Shown here piece by piece: positions 24,801 through 38,350 of a DNA stretch of 64,000 bases. This DNA comes from Straminergon stramineum (lineage: Eukaryota; Streptophyta; Bryopsida; Hypnales; Calliergonaceae). The stretch covers positions 2,113,001 through 2,177,000 of the forward strand of contig OY987266.1 of assembly GCA_963920665.1 (NCBI GenBank), read 5' to 3'. The stretch's first letter is position 1, and each line of letters starts with the position of its first letter. The notes under the pieces were generated by a model, which was given only the letters and a program-made list of their open reading frames with translations, did no database searches and had not been told where the DNA came from. The position numbers and the translations under genes were made by a program.

Positions 24801-27800
24801 CTGTGGGTTTGAATATTCTGAAATCCAGCTCTATTGAAGGTCCTGCTGGATCAATGTTCAGCTTCAGAATTAACATCACCAATGAGATGGCGAACACTGG
24901 CAGCAACACAGAATTAGCCAACCCCTGCAAAAAAAATCCAAAATATAAATAAAAATGGAATTTCGAAAGTGAGTTAAAAGGTCATTAGAAGATAGAGAAT
25001 TGAATAGTTCAGACACGCATTGTGATACCTTGGGGCATCCGAAATTGGTCCCCATTTTCTATTTTTAAAGTTTGCGTAGCCACAACATACATTAATTGGA
25101 AAAGGCTCGTAGCAATAAAAGCATAACATTGCAGCATAAATAATGTAAGGGTCGTACCAAGTTCCTTAAACTATTCCTATCTACAAGTGTTAAACATTTC
25201 AAAGATGAAATGTTTAAAAAACACTGTTGCTTTAAGGAATAGGTAACCTTCAAGAGTCAGAAGTCTTTAAAACGGTTCTTGAGAATGATGCCAAGCTGCA
25301 CTCCTACGTCAAGAACGCCCAAGAGCATACTTTCTAATATAAAAGTCATGTTCATTACATTACAGAGATTCACAACATTGGCACAATTCCAAATTAGCAT
25401 CCGGAAACTAAAATATATACCTATCCTACTACTTAAAACATCGAGTAGTAGAATGGCACAGTTTCAGCACTTTGAATCAAAATTACCTTGGACAAAAATT
25501 AAAGAGTTCTTCACAGGGCTCACAGTGAACATTATGGGTTATAACCCAAACCCTTTCAACCCGAGAAAACTTCACACCTCTGCATTGACTCATGAACTCG
25601 ATATAGCGGATCTTTTACCTTACTCATGAAAGACCTATATGATTGATAATGGTGAGAAAAGAAACTACCTTCCAATCACGTCTGGCAATCAAGGCGCGCT
25701 TCAAAATCATCTGACCGTATGCTCGAAAATAGCTACTTTGCAAACTTCTGCCCCCAAAAGGTCTGCTTGAAACAGGGATCACCACATCATGCTTGGCATG
25801 TCCGTTTTGAGATTCATGGTTCACTGCCAGTGGTTCCTCATTCACACCCAGCTGCTTTGAATCCAAGGGCTTTAAATCTTCTGTGACGCTGTCACTAGCA
25901 AGACGAAGAAAGACTTCCTCCAACGTTGTCATGGACACTCCATAACCTCCGATATGCAACTCCTCTTTTCTCTCCTCAAGTTCCTGGAATAACAGAGCAA
26001 AGGCACCCTTGTTGCTGAGAGGTAACTGAAAGGCCAGTTCCCCTCCTGCAGAGCTTAATAAGACCGCCTGAGGGATGTGCTTGTGTACCAGGGTTGTCAC
26101 TGTAGTGTCGTTGCATTCAGCACTGCTTCGTGTCATGCTCAAGTTGTACCCCACTCCAAACTTTGCCTGCAACAGTCTCATTCATCATGTCTACCAAATT
26201 AATTCTTCCCCCACCAGATAAAGGTTACACCGTCTAGTCTATTCAGCATCTCTACCTAAAGTCATTATTCAGTGTCTCTATTTCAATTTTAAGTGAAAAC
26301 TTAAAATACATTTGGCAATTGACATATCTCTAGTACTGATCATTTTAAAGGGTTTCTCAGAGATTGAATAGAAAAAAATATGTCTCCAGAAAAATACTAT
26401 AACTTAAAGAAACTTAAAATAAGTAGCAATAATATATCAATTAAAATGAGCGGTTTAGATTCTGTAAGGTAACAACACCTAAATGCATCCAAATAAAGGT
26501 TTGAGCATGATTCCTATTGTTGAACTGTAAAAACTTTCGTTTCATCTCATTGGTAGTTTCAAAAGGAGTCTAGATTTGTAATTTTTGGACTCCGTATGAA
26601 TAAACTATGAATTTTCAAAGTGCTCAGAATAGGTCAACCTAAATTCGATCCTATGCTCTCAATCATACATAAATACATTTTAGGCAAGAATCTAGATGGA
26701 ACCCTTTTGGAAACAGGGCACAATTAGGTGCTGTTACCTTGCATGTATGCACACAATGTCAATTCCATGTCCGTACACAAAAAAATTGAAAGTAGAATGG
26801 AAAGAGAAAAATATAAAAAGTCAAAGAGAGAGCATACTACGTGTGCCTCTGTAACTATACTATTAAAATTCAAATTAGTAGTGTAACTGTTCGTTGGTTA
26901 ATATCAACGTCACTCTTCTCAACCAAAACATTCTCTTTAGGGGTTGGCTACACCCTAGAAGGATTGCCTTGGATTCTAATGCCCTCAAAATTTTATATAA
27001 ACACAGAGACATTCCTTTTACATGAGGACATTCGGACAAGACCTCAAGTAATATTACATCATCAATAGTGTTAGCCACGCAATCCCATGATAACAGAAAT
27101 TTATATACGTATTAAAGTATTGTTGATACTATAACAAAAGTGATGAGGGAACACAGTGTACACGGCTAGAGAAGGGGTAAGCGTCACCTTGAGAAAGAGA
27201 CTACTGCCAGAACATTTGAGTCGCCCTTCACTCATGATGGCGATTCTGTCACAGAGAAGATCAGCCTCATCCATATAATGCGTTGTGAGGATAATGGCAC
27301 GCCCAGTCTTGAATGTGCGCAGCAATTCCCACACTGCACGCCTGGACTGAGGGTCTAGCCCTGACGTGGGTTCATCCAGAAACACCACCCTTGATCTGCC
27401 TATCATCGCCAGTCCAATCTACAGAATACACAAAAATTCAAGTATAGTTCTGAGACAATCACACAGCCTAAAGAACAACATCCTTCTGTGTACCAAAACA
27501 CGATCTACACTAATTCACAACGTAGTTCATATCGTCCAAACAGCTTTATCACTAGGATAAAAGTATCTAGAGATATGTATTACTAGAAGAATTTTATTGA
27601 ATATAAGACATAGTAGAATAGAGGAGAGGTCAACATACGATCGTAGTAATGCAAAAAGACACTAACTTTTTCCTGAAAATTCAGGGAGAGACTGAGATTA
27701 GTCACCTGGAGCTTGCGTTTCATGCCACCAGATAGACTTGAAGCGCGAGTATTCATCTTATCAGCGAGCCCCAGCCTATTGACCATGTCTTTCACGTCTT

Positions 27801-30800
27801 GGTCAATGTATAGCTTGGGTACGCCTTTGAGTGAAGCAAATAACTCCAAATGTTCTCTTACGGTTAGGTAATTGAAGAGAACATTTTGTTGTGGGCATAC
27901 TCCAATTGTCCTGTTCAAAAAAGGCACCCAATTGGAACTTACCCTTCTCTATTACATACTCCCAGACTGTTAACCTTGCAATGCATCAAAGGGATCCAAA
28001 ACCAGGCCAAAATTCTCATCACCCTCCCAATTGATACCTTTGAACAGGGCTTTCCAGTAAAATCACATGGTTTAAACTATTAAAGAACATTAGAAAGAGA
28101 ATCTCCTTATGGTCATAGGGGTTAGACAAATAACAAATATGTTTTTCTTCTAGCTACCAAAATTAGGTGTCATCTACGTAGTAAACAGTTGACACTTGCT
28201 TTTGGTAACCTAAAGAAAAAACACTGCAGAACTCCCTATGAGAATTCCTCCACATGCTCCCTATGACCAGAGGGAGATTCTCTTTATAATGTTGTCTAAA
28301 AGATCCTGAAACTGACTCATTTTACTGAAAACCATTCTGTTACAACAATTTCCATTCTCTGGGGTGAAAAGAAAAAAGAAAATAGAAAAGGAAAATGAGC
28401 AGTATGTGATACCTTCGGACACCATTCATGTTATCTCTAATGCTGTGGCCCCATATATGAGCATCTCCACCAGTAGGACCGATGAGGCCCGTGAGCATGG
28501 AGATGGTAGTACTCTTGCCAGCCCCGTTGTGACCCAGAAGGGCAGTGATGTGGTCCTCATACACCTCCAGAGTCAGGCTTTCCACCGCTACTTTACCTCC
28601 GGGGTACACTTTCTTCAAGTCACGAATCATAAGTGCCGGTTGCCGACCCTTGGCTGCGTATGGCTCATTTTGAGCATCTGAGTCGCCCCCTCGGTCTTGC
28701 CCCTCATCACTGCTTGTCGATAGTTTCTGCATTCCAATGAGAACTACTCTTGTCAGCACTATTGGCATCAATTAAAGCAGCGCTGAAATAATTTACAATT
28801 TGTGGAGAGGGAATTCTGTAATGTTGTCAAGGAATGAAAGATTCACTGCAATGAAACATTACGTAGTTCAATGCAACAAGCTTATGATAACAAGCTTGAA
28901 AGAATAAGTTTGAGATAACAAATTAAAATTTTTGAACCAAGCTCATGTGCAAGCTGGGGTGAGATAGCAAAAGAAGCCACTGAAATTATGACACTTTATC
29001 TTGCATTGGAGGTACAAGTGTATTCTACCCCAAATAGATAGTTTAAAACTTTGATATCTCAAATATTTTCTAGCATGTTCTATAGAAGCCATACGATTGC
29101 CACCTCCTCGTGCTCAATCTTATCATTTAGACTAGTTTAAAGTCAACATTGAACAAAGCAAATAAAAATTGACCTGATATGTGGCTTCGGTGCCACGGTG
29201 GCTGCCCCGCCACCAGGAGGGCGAAAGAAAAAACAAAGTTGGTTGCGTGGAGCCATACTCGGAGGGCAAAACTTGCTCCAGATACCTAATTACACATGCA
29301 AGACCCAGTGTGCCATGATTATCAGTCCTATCTGTGCAACTCAAGTGATTTCAAGCAAGTGTAATGCCATGTGTATGACCTTGAATAACTGGTTGAAAAT
29401 CCCTTCCCAAATAACTAGCCACATTGCACCCTAACAATTACGATGTAATTAAAGATAGTTTTTAAGATAAACCTTGTTAATTGTAATACAGTTTTTCTGT
29501 AACACCCAAGAGGGTGGGATCTCTGCTAGTGAATTCCATGAAGATATTGTCACAAGAGCAAGTTCGTGAACACCCTGACAGGACATGACCAAACGCAAAT
29601 ATTAATCAATATATTAATGAATGCTTCAATACCCCCACCAACATAAGCTCCCTTAGATGCATACCACGCTAAAGCAGCATAGAAGAAAGTGTCTATCAGC
29701 AGAAGTCCAATAATCCACGCCATAGAAAACTCATCCTCGAAGATATTTGCCCATGTAATGCCAAAATTAGCGCCTTCATAGTGACCTACCAAATCCGCCC
29801 CTGCATGAAAATACCAAAGATGAACACCAATTAGAAAAGAGATACGAATAAAAACAGAAGTCAAAGACCCCAAATTTATATGAAAAGGAGGCCCCAATAG
29901 AGTAATCCTTGAAGTGAAGGCTCTGAATTCATACTAAAATGAGTTAAAGAAAATCTCTGAATTAGGAAAATGACATTATGTGCGGTCTTTCTTCAAATGC
30001 AAGAAGAGAGTGACGTACCAAAGGTGAAGGCCGTTTGGGGTAATAAGGCTGCTATCGACTTCCCTGAAATGGCTTGCCCATCACTAGCACGGAAGAATAT
30101 GTAACGAGGCATAATAGCTCCAAAATGGACAAAGGGTGCAACAATGGCAGCCAGCTTTGCCTTGGAAAAAAACACAGATAGAAAAAAACCTGCCACGTCA
30201 TTCAACGAGAAATCACTCAAATTGCCAACTCTTTGAATAATGGACTTAAAGAATCTAGATATCCATTCTGCAATCAAACTTGTCAAATCTACAGTAGAAG
30301 AATCAAAATAATGCAATGCTGGCAGAAGCATAGAAGCTACTCCGTAAGAGAAATTTGATCATGATTCAGAATTAGCAAGAGCATGTGTAGCTTACCAAAA
30401 GATATGAGAGAGGTTGTGAACAGAAAGAAGAGCATAAGTAATAAGGTTGGATCACTGCAAAATTTGCCGAAATTTTCTCTATAATGTCAGATGGTGAAGA
30501 CAGAACATAACCTCAATGGAGACCATCCCTCTGGAGGTGATAATCAAGCATTAAATATATAGAGCGTGGTTGTCTATAATAATCGTGTCCTTTGACATTA
30601 CGCTTCCCATTTTAGACCCTTGGTTCATCATGACTGAACAAAATCCAGTCATGGAGGCTAAGTCCAGTATAGCATCATTATGAAAAATAACATACCTCAC
30701 CACTCCCATGGCTCAGCATGTTATTTCTCACGAGAGGGATCCTTTTTCATATTACCTAATCCACTGACAGCTTCCTTGACTGAATTATACACACCACCAT

Positions 30801-33800
30801 ACATTTTTTTCTGAGTCTTTCAGTAGATGATCAGGAGCAACCAACAAACACTTTCAACTCTCAACTCAGAGAAAAGCATATCCAAACCCACCTCCTCGGA
30901 AAAACAGTAATTGAGAGCAGTGAAGTTACAGATAACGAGATCAAAAAGAATACCACCTGCACGAGGAGCACATCCATGAGATCTATCAGTTGATATAGAA
31001 GTCAATAAATTTTGAATCTAAGATCACATCATCATGTACGCAAAATTAAGTACTACTGAAAGACTTGATGAATACATCATTGATTAAAGCAGTCTCCAGG
31101 CTTGCGGAGAAAACAATGGAAAACAGTCAACAAGAATAGAACCAACCGTACCAAATATGTTGTAGCCCAAGAGATAGAGAACACCCAAGATTTTAGTCCC
31201 ATTATATACATTGTTTCTTTTGCACGAGTTTCCTTCTCCTCAACTAATGCCTGCAAAGTGAACAATTGATAAACGTCCATCAAGTTCAGCAAGGACCCCA
31301 GTCCCTGAATTTTTTTTAATTGCAACACTTAAAAATGAAGACTGAAAAACCTTCCAACTAGAGGAAATCAAAGATGTCATCACTAGTGGGATCGTGAATT
31401 TTCCCAGCCGATAGTCCATCAAACTAGTTGCAACTGGTCATTAGTAACCAGGTCCAGCCAGAGAGTCAGCAGGACTTCGCTGAAATTGATCATTGGTGAC
31501 CATTTCCAGTCAAGTGTGGGACACTCCCTCACTGGAATAGGACATGATTTTCACTAGTGTTGGAATCTTGATTGTCTAAGTCTGTGGGGAACTCAAATCT
31601 TATATTTTGCAACTATCTCACCTTAACAAGCATGCCCAAAGGATATAAAGTTGTAAGGCACATTAATAAACCCAACATCGGTCCAACCTGCCACAAAACA
31701 CAATTGAGATCAGTTTCTCAAGGCACTAATTTAAATATATGCTTCGCTACAGTAAGTAGATAGCAGATTACACTCTTTCCGAATTCAATTTCTACATCTG
31801 CTTATCACGAGTGGTAACACAGGGCACTGCTGAGGCAGAAAAAATTATATTATGCCAAATCAACTATCAAGCTACAGAAATGTTCAAAGCTAATGATAAA
31901 ACCCCTACCAAGTCGTTCGAATTCAATAGGAAAGAGGACTTGAACCCTCCCATTCCAACCTCTTCTACCCAATATCTATTGGATGATGAAGCAGCATAGG
32001 AACTTACTGCTTGATAGAACTTGTTTTGAGTGTGAGCAGGCACTGGAAAAGGAGCCCCCCAAATCAATTTTTCAGATAAAACGTCAGCTTCCGAGGTCTT
32101 TGGGGCAAGCTTAAAAACATAAGAATTGACAGCGTCCTGCTCAAGCATAAGCATTGTCCCAGTGCGAGGGGCCAGAAATTAGAAGAAGCTTTTGCAGATT
32201 AATTGGTCCTTGGGTTTCAACAGTAAATACCGGAACATAACATTCTTCAACCTGAAGTCCACATCCATTCTACAATGGTATTGCAAGGGAATTATTCTTT
32301 CTATAATTCCATAATTGACTAATGAATTCAAGTTTTCATGCTCTCCTCTCGTCACAAATGATTCAATAATAAAAATCTATTTCTTGGAAAATCGTCTTCT
32401 AGAAAGAGACCTGACATGAAGCGTTTAAGAGTGTTGGGTGCCAAATGACTGAAATTCCTTCAAATGAAACAAATCTCAGCTCAGAGAACTAATAAAAAAA
32501 TTAGAGCTAATAATAGATCACGAAGCCAAGTTAGAGCAGACCTGTAAGCTGAGGAACCCAGAGGTATAGTAACGCTTGTAATATGTACGAAGACCCTTGC
32601 GCCGCTTGTGTACAGCTTTCATAGTACGGGGCACTGTTGTAAAGTTCATTCGTATCTTATAATCTACATCTCCCCCAACAGGATCTAATTTATTGACCAC
32701 TACGATGGCCCAAATAGGTTTGTCATTTTCCGAGTTCAGAAGAGCAGAATTTACAGCTTCCTGCACACACACAGAGAACATTGATTGCATTGATACAGAC
32801 AAGATAGAGTTAACTTTTTAAGGTTAGGGTTTAGGGAATCAAAACGAGGCATCTGAAACCAGAGAAGGACTTGAAATGGCGAAATCAACAACCAGTTGAG
32901 ACTATTATTACCTTTTCGCTTGCAAACGTTCCTCCATAGACCTCTTTGAAAAACTGAAAGCAAAACAAGTCCCAAAGTGAATGAAACTATGCACTTGAAT
33001 GAAGACAGTTTACAAAAGCAAGAGGGTTCATGAAGAGAGAAACAGGATATGAGAAAACTGAATATGTGAATCTCGCTTATGAGCTTAATAAAATATCAAC
33101 GGCATCAAGTCTACATTTCATAACCATGCATTCAAAATGCGCAATTGGTCATTTGAGATAAAATAAAATAAATTTAGTAATAAACATCCACCTGGTTTTC
33201 AGTAAGCAAGTGATTCACAAGGCCTGCGACCTCTGTTGAATTTGGTGCGAAAGTGATACGGCCTTGTTCAAGAAGATTTCCCAACTGCACGAATTAATAC
33301 ACAAATCTATCAACACAGCACACCAGTTTGAAACCCTCCGTCAGATCTAACCAAAAGCACAGAAATTAAAGAATTTGGTTTGGAATCATACCAACCAACT
33401 GAACATGTTTTGGAACCGCATAATGTCACCAGGCTGGCCACTTTGATCTTCAAAAACAAGTAAGCAATCATATCAACACACTTTCCTCTTCATCTTTCCA
33501 AGCATTAATGAGCACTACGTATATGATAGGGTTTCCAATAAACCGTTTCAAGACCTTCTAGACATTTTTAAATAGATAATCTGCCTCATAATTCAAGAAA
33601 GGGTCACCACAAGGTCACCATAATCCAAAGGCTCGCTTATGTATCATGGGAATGAATCCGAATGATCTATAGGGAGACCTCCATGAATTAAAGAGAAGAT
33701 TCTCCTCGCAATGTTGTCCACAAGCATTTGAGACAATCAAATTTCACTAACAAAAGAGGAAAACCTCCTCCTTCTCAAAAAAACTAGTTGTGCTAAAACC

Positions 33801-36432
33801 TGAGAATAATAACACCATCGAGACAGTCTACCTAGCATAAACCCTCCGAATTTAAACATGACTAGTTTTTCAAGGACAGATCTAAAGAATGGATTTTACA
33901 CTAGTGTGAAAACTCTATTAAATGTAGGCTAATAATCCTGAAAAAGGAATGAACAAAAGAAATCAGAAACAAGATATACCAATTGCTTGCCGAATAAGCT
34001 TGCCAAGTCCAACGAATGCATCGAAGGTGGGTGTAGGAAGGGGGCCATGGTAATCATTGAAAGCATCAAACGCTGTTGCTATTTGGGATGCGGAGCCCAC
34101 ACACTTCATAGCGAGAGAGACGAGAGCCGGAGACATGGGCAAGCCCCCTATCAACCGTTCACCGTTGATCAGTGCCTCTGCCAACGTCATGTTTCCCGTG
34201 TAATTCTGTGACTGTAACCCATCCAGGCCCTTCAATACATCCTCCCTTATTAACATTGCAATCAGAGCCAGCTCCTCAGGAGATACATTCTGCACCCCCA
34301 AACCAAATCAGACCAAACCAGCACTTTGGTTAGTTCCAATTAATAACGAAAAGATTCTCAAAGGAAAACATAAATAACTTTCTAGAGGAGATGCCACAAC
34401 ACCCTTGAGCTATTCACGAAACAAAAACTGGATTCCTTTACAACCCAATCTTAAACTTATGACAGTCCTTGCAAAGTCACGTTCTCACTTACATGGGATT
34501 TTTGTAATTCAATCTAACGGTTCTCTAATTGGTTTTAGAAAAAATTAGTCAGCATTGGAGAAGGGTGAGTGGTCCCAACTCCTCTAGAATGTTATGCAAC
34601 TAATCTAAGTCAATAATCTAGTATAATTATTAATCCCTATAATGATCCAATAATCATGGTTACAAAACAACATAGTTAATCAGAATTTGATTAATCATAT
34701 TGTGAAAAACATCATTTAGATGCGGTCAAATTTCAAATCAATGAAGAACATTGCATGCGTTGGTCAATGAATTTTTAAAATTGGATTAAAAAAACAGTCT
34801 CACATGACCTTCTCAAAGCTGTTTAAAAAAACATGAGGACGTGAGTCCATTAGAGTTTAAACATCTATCTTTGCGAACTGCATGATTCAAATTCTAATGA
34901 AGAAGTCAAATTTTTTTTATAAGCACAACCAACCTACAGAAAATCCTAAATCATACCTGAGAAAGAAGCCTGTCAGGTGGACAGAGCTGCAATAAGCTTT
35001 GTGCGGTCCCATACTCATTCTTGATTGATTGAAATAATGGAATAGTAGAATTCACAGGAAATTCAAGATCATAATGGTCCTCCGTGCTCTTCGACCACCC
35101 CCACACAACAAGCGACATCATCAACAGAGGGCTGATGAGCTCCATCAGGGTCTGCCCCCATCTTCTTTTCTGCAACCACCATGAAGCCAAACAAACACTC
35201 TTCAACAAGTGTCCACAACAATGGAAAGTAACGACACCTCAAATCGTCTGAATAAGCATTCGACCATGGTTCCTATTATTAAACTATTCAAGTTTTGGGG
35301 GGTCCTGGGGGGGAATGAAATGGGGAATCCAGATTCTCCTACATGCATTTTTGGACATGGTATGAAACTATGAATTTTCAAAGTGATGAAAATAGGGGTA
35401 CCCAGAATCAACCTAACGTTCTCATGAATTCTCATCAATAGAGGCTCCACATTAGAGGCAAGAATCTGTAGGGTTCAGTTTTAGAAACAGGTTGCAATCC
35501 AATGCTTTTATCTTATTCAAGCATTCCCTAAACAGCTCCCCGTGAATAACACATAATTACTGAACAAGTTGCATTGACATTCCTAAGTCTGCTTCTAATA
35601 GAATTAGATTGTTTGAAGGCACTAGCAAAAAGCTTCCTTCCCAAGAAACCTACTTAGATTACCATAAACCTTGCTAATTGTAATGCCATTTACATGCCAC
35701 TTAAAGTAATTTCTTTTATAAGCCCAGTCAATTGTGATGGAATTAGTTTTTTTTAACAAACATGGGGGGATGAATTCTCCACTCGTGAGATTTCTAAACA
35801 ACACATAGAAAATCTTCTCCATGATGTGCAGATAGGTCTCCCCTATGATCACACAGAGACCTCCTCAAATAGGAGCCTAAATAATATTAGTGTACCCTCC
35901 ATGGTTCATGAGGAAGATTCCCATTACATGATGTCTAAGTTCCTCAAACACTCTTGATCCTTAAATGCTCAACCATCCAATGGTGGATGGTTTGAAAAGT
36001 GCACTTCATCTGATTAATATGCATTGAGGAAGCTTCAAAGAAGACCGCATAAATTATCAACGGAAAGGTAAAAGAGTGCCCTAAGAGAATCAGCATATTT
36101 TGGTGAAGCTACTATTATCTATTATGCTTTTGTTAGTAAAAATTTCTCTACTTCTAGTTCTGCATTTAGGAACGAATTCTACAAAAATAAGCTATTACAT
36201 TTCAATTAACCGTTGTCACCTTGAATAACCACTGCCGCTGCAGCATGGCTTGCAGCTGATGCTTGCCTTGGAAAGGAGGAGGCAGCACAAAACCTCCCTC
36301 CTCACCATCATCTCTGTTGCTGCGGTGTCCTCCTTCGTCGTTGAAAAGCTCATCTTCGTCACTATCCAAGTCATACTTCGTTTCCAAGCTGACTCTCGCC
36401 ATCAGCTCCACGTTGGTCTCCCTTGACACCAT
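18869..36432 (-). CDS. ABCA1: Full-size ABCA-subfamily ABC transporter (plant AOH/ABCA1 type), 28 coding exons
   Basis: Membrane ATP-driven transporter; the family mostly moves lipids or sterols, and the plant substrate is unknown. I assembled exons by GT-AG sites, frame and family alignment: 36432-36220, 35169-34957, 34289-33980, 33447-33392, 33284-33192, 32953-32912, 32760-32542, 32136-32008, 31687-31622, 31250-31152, 30956-30892, 30454-30396, 30189-30019, 29800-29665, 29285-29174, 28726-28413, 27910-27706, 27418-27188, 26166-25669, 24924-24639, 24177-23711, 23352-23113, 22626-22543, 21917-21620, 21157-20965, 20203-19861, 19601-19364, 19146-18869. They total 5,658 bp with all phases consistent: 1,885 residues, near Arabidopsis ABCA1 size as I recall it. 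TM1 lies at about 76-97, then a large extracellular loop to about 425 and five TMs to 625. NBD1 has Walker A GHNGAGKS at 726, LSGGM at 825, Walker B VVFLDE at 845 and switch His 881. The second half starts with a TM at about 1078. NBD2 has GVNGAGKT at 1601, YSGGN at 1700, VVFLDE at 1720 and His 1758. The ABCA-type TLEEVFL/TLEQVFL motif follows each NBD. The start ATG has an in-frame TAG two codons upstream. An acidic N-terminal extension (about 18-46) precedes the conserved start. No broken residues seen. Confidence 0.95.
20710..20905. repeat. Intronic palindromic MITE, family E, copy 1
   Basis: In ABCA1 intron 25 (20204-20964). It carries GTCATGGGGAGGTCTCC and an opposing CATGCATCATGAGAAAG arm. 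A solo terminus TTTTCAGTAAAATTAGG sits at about 20,390 in the same intron. Confidence 0.6.
22360..22511. repeat. Intronic palindromic MITE, family E, copy 2
   Basis: In ABCA1 intron 23. It has terminus GGTTTTCAATAAGAACTG, an internal ACTTTTAGACATC block and end ATATTAGTAGAAAACC. Confidence 0.6.
23487..23686. repeat. Intronic palindromic MITE, family E, copy 3
   Basis: In ABCA1 intron 21, ending within about 25 bases of the next exon's donor. It has GATTCATGGACAGGTCTC, GTCTCCCCGTGATACATAGG and GATGTCTAAAAGTTCCTAAA blocks. Confidence 0.6.
24364..24560. repeat. Intronic palindromic MITE, family E, copy 4
   Basis: In ABCA1 intron 20. This is the most complete copy: GGTTTTCAATAAAATTAG at left, a near-perfect CCCCCATGAATTATGGGGG palindrome inside, and TAAGTTTATTGAGAACG at right. 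Confidence 0.7.
26468..26738. mobile_element. MITE family F, copy 1 (ABCA1 intron 18)
   Basis: Terminal inverted repeats GGTAACAACACCTAA and TTAGGTGCTGTTACC. Inside are a CTATGAATTTTCAAAGTG block and TTTTAGGCAAGAATCT, shared with the copies at 35,227 and 38,655. Confidence 0.7.
28047..28333. repeat. Intronic palindromic MITE, family E, copy 5 (with internal insertion)
   Basis: In ABCA1 intron 16. The right half GATTCTCTTTATAATGTTG...CATTTTACTGAAAACC is well kept. About 100 bases of unrelated sequence separate the two halves. Confidence 0.6.
33529..33765. repeat. Intronic palindromic MITE, family E, copy 6
   Basis: In ABCA1 intron 3. It runs from GGTTTCCAATAAACC to CACTAACAAAAGAGGAAAACC-like sequence, with CTTCTAGACAT and ATGTTGTCCACAAGC mirror blocks. 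Confidence 0.6.
35227..35511. mobile_element. MITE family F, copy 2 (ABCA1 intron 1)
   Basis: Shares ATGGTTCCTATTATTAAACT, CTATGAATTTTCAAAGTG and GAGGCAAGAATCTGTA with copy 1, in the same orientation. The termini are more eroded. Confidence 0.65.
35790..35955. repeat. Intronic palindromic MITE, family E, copy 7 (partial)
   Basis: In ABCA1 intron 1. It has CTTCTCCATGATGTGCAG, GGTCTCCCCTATGATCAC and GGTTCATGAGGAAGATTCCC blocks; the terminal segments are lost. Confidence 0.55.
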
Positions 36433-38350
36433 TCTCTACCTACAAATTAATCCCCAAGAAACCAAGGCTGTAAAACGGCCAATTTGATTGAGTATAATGT
36501 ACAAAATAGAATTCAGATGGGGCCAAATAATATTATCATCAGAATTAGTGAACAGCATTGCATGTTTTGATCAACAAAATCAAATTAGGCAAGAGAAAAT
36601 CGCCAAGTGAGCTACATAAACTTCTAAGAAAAAAAAATAGAGGTTCAATTGATCGCGTGCTCGTCAGGCATTGATACTGCAGCTCAGTCTAAGCATTCCC
36701 TAACCCTAACTGATGATTAAACCTCTAGATTAGGTCCAACTTCGTAGCACAACAACTCTTTCTAAGTCTAAATTTGAGAAAAATAATTACAGAAATGCAA
36801 CGAGCAGCTCATAACCTAACAAACTGCCGCACACACATCCAGTTTCAATATCAAAGCAGGAGAGGATTCAACCAAACACTTACACTTACAAAAAAGAAGT
36901 GAAATCACAACAGTTGAATCTGAAAGCCCCAAAACAATCATTTACTGCTTGGATTTAAATGAAGAACTATTAAAGAAAATCTCATGTGACAGAAGGACTT
37001 ACCGACAATTCATCTGTCTGGCAATTCACAAGTACAATTCCTCTGAAAATCACACCGAAATAAAATCTCGGCGCAATAAATAAATTCCAGAGTATCACCA
37101 ATTGCAATGCTCGTCTTTACGCTCCTGAATTTCCACCGACTGAGGATGAGATCGCCAAGTCCGAGCAGAAACAGGACAATTCCTACTTCTCCAACAAGAA
37201 AGAATCAAGCAATCCACCAAGCGAAGAGCAAAACCAAAAACCAAACCAAAGATAATATCAAAATTGAAAATCAAAAATTGAAATCAAATCGCAACTGAAC
37301 GGCGAAATCCGATCTCATGAATTCTAAAAACCAGAGAAAATTGATTGAATTCTAGAAACAAAGAGAAAGAGAATTAACTATTGAATTCCAAACCAAACTA
37401 AGTTAAGCCAACACCTTCTTGACAACCCACCACTCAAGCTCAGCTCCAGAGCAGTTTCAATGTCAGATCGTTCACAATCGGAGTGACAAAGAAATCAAAT
37501 CCGCCAAAAAGTAGCAAGACCCTAAAAATCAAAAGGGAAAAAACGAAGTATCCAACCAGTGAGCGACCTGGAAAGCGCCTGCTTCCAAGGAAACAGCGTA
37601 CGAAGAGCCCGGAGATCTGACCAGCATGCTAAGGAGCACTCAGGCACTCTACAAGTGTTGTCCTCCTCGCAGACCTCGCAGCCCTGCGGGATTTGCTCCG
37701 TCGTGGGCCCCAACCAAGCCGCTCTTGCTTTTTCAATTTCGTAAAATCAATAAAAGCCCAATTCAGTAGGCGACCGCAAATTCTTCCAAAGCGGCTTTGG
37801 TGAGTTTGGTCATGATTGATGACGGATGCGCGGTCCCCCCGCCAGCTGCGAGTGAGTTTCAAGGGAAGGTTCGGGTGAATCTTGCGCAATACGTTTTCGT
37901 CTCTGGTTGGAATGATTCATGAGATCCTTTGAGTTTGAGGTTGTTGATGATGATTGCTCTCTCTCTCTCACTCTCTCTCTCATCAGAATGTTCCGTTCGC
38001 TGGTAAGTAGATTTCGAGCGGCAAGGATGCTTGCGTTTGCCCCTGCTCTTTGGGAGCAAATGTAATATTTCCGCTGTTTTCGGATGTTTTTGGGTGTTTT
38101 CTGCTTGAAGTCTTGGACTTCGGAGACGGAGGTTCGATGAAGTCAAGGGCGACGATAGTCATCTCCTCAGTGTTGGTTTGACTTGGTGGGGGCAAGGCGC
38201 CGGAATTGCGGTTCATGACGCTAGCTTCGAATTGTGAGCGCGGATCTGCAGGTCGTAACTGGAAATGTCCTCCGAAGAGGACTTTCCGGTGGTGGTAAGA
38301 GCATCGCCAGTGGTCCGTTAAGAACTCTTGAGTGTTTGACCTCTGGAACT
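36433..38350 (-). promoter_or_regulatory. Probable 5' leader (with leader intron) and promoter side of the ABCA1 gene
   Basis: No convincing coding exon lies here. On the minus strand a strong donor GTAAGT at 37002-36997 pairs plausibly with an acceptor TTTGTAG just before 36439, giving a 563-bp intron that ends seven bases upstream of the ATG. From about 37,400 to 38,350 the DNA is visibly less AT-rich than its surroundings and has a CT/GA run at 37,955-37,982, as plant leaders and core promoters often do. I could not place a TATA box or transcription start. Several 60-130 codon open frames here are not conserved-looking. Confidence 0.4.

Noticed and set aside
30892..31152. Alternative exon 10 donor further downstream in TTGGTTCTATTC
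   Set aside because: Using TTG-GTACGG at 31,152 restores the family's spacing in this membrane segment and keeps phase; the other site adds three residues.
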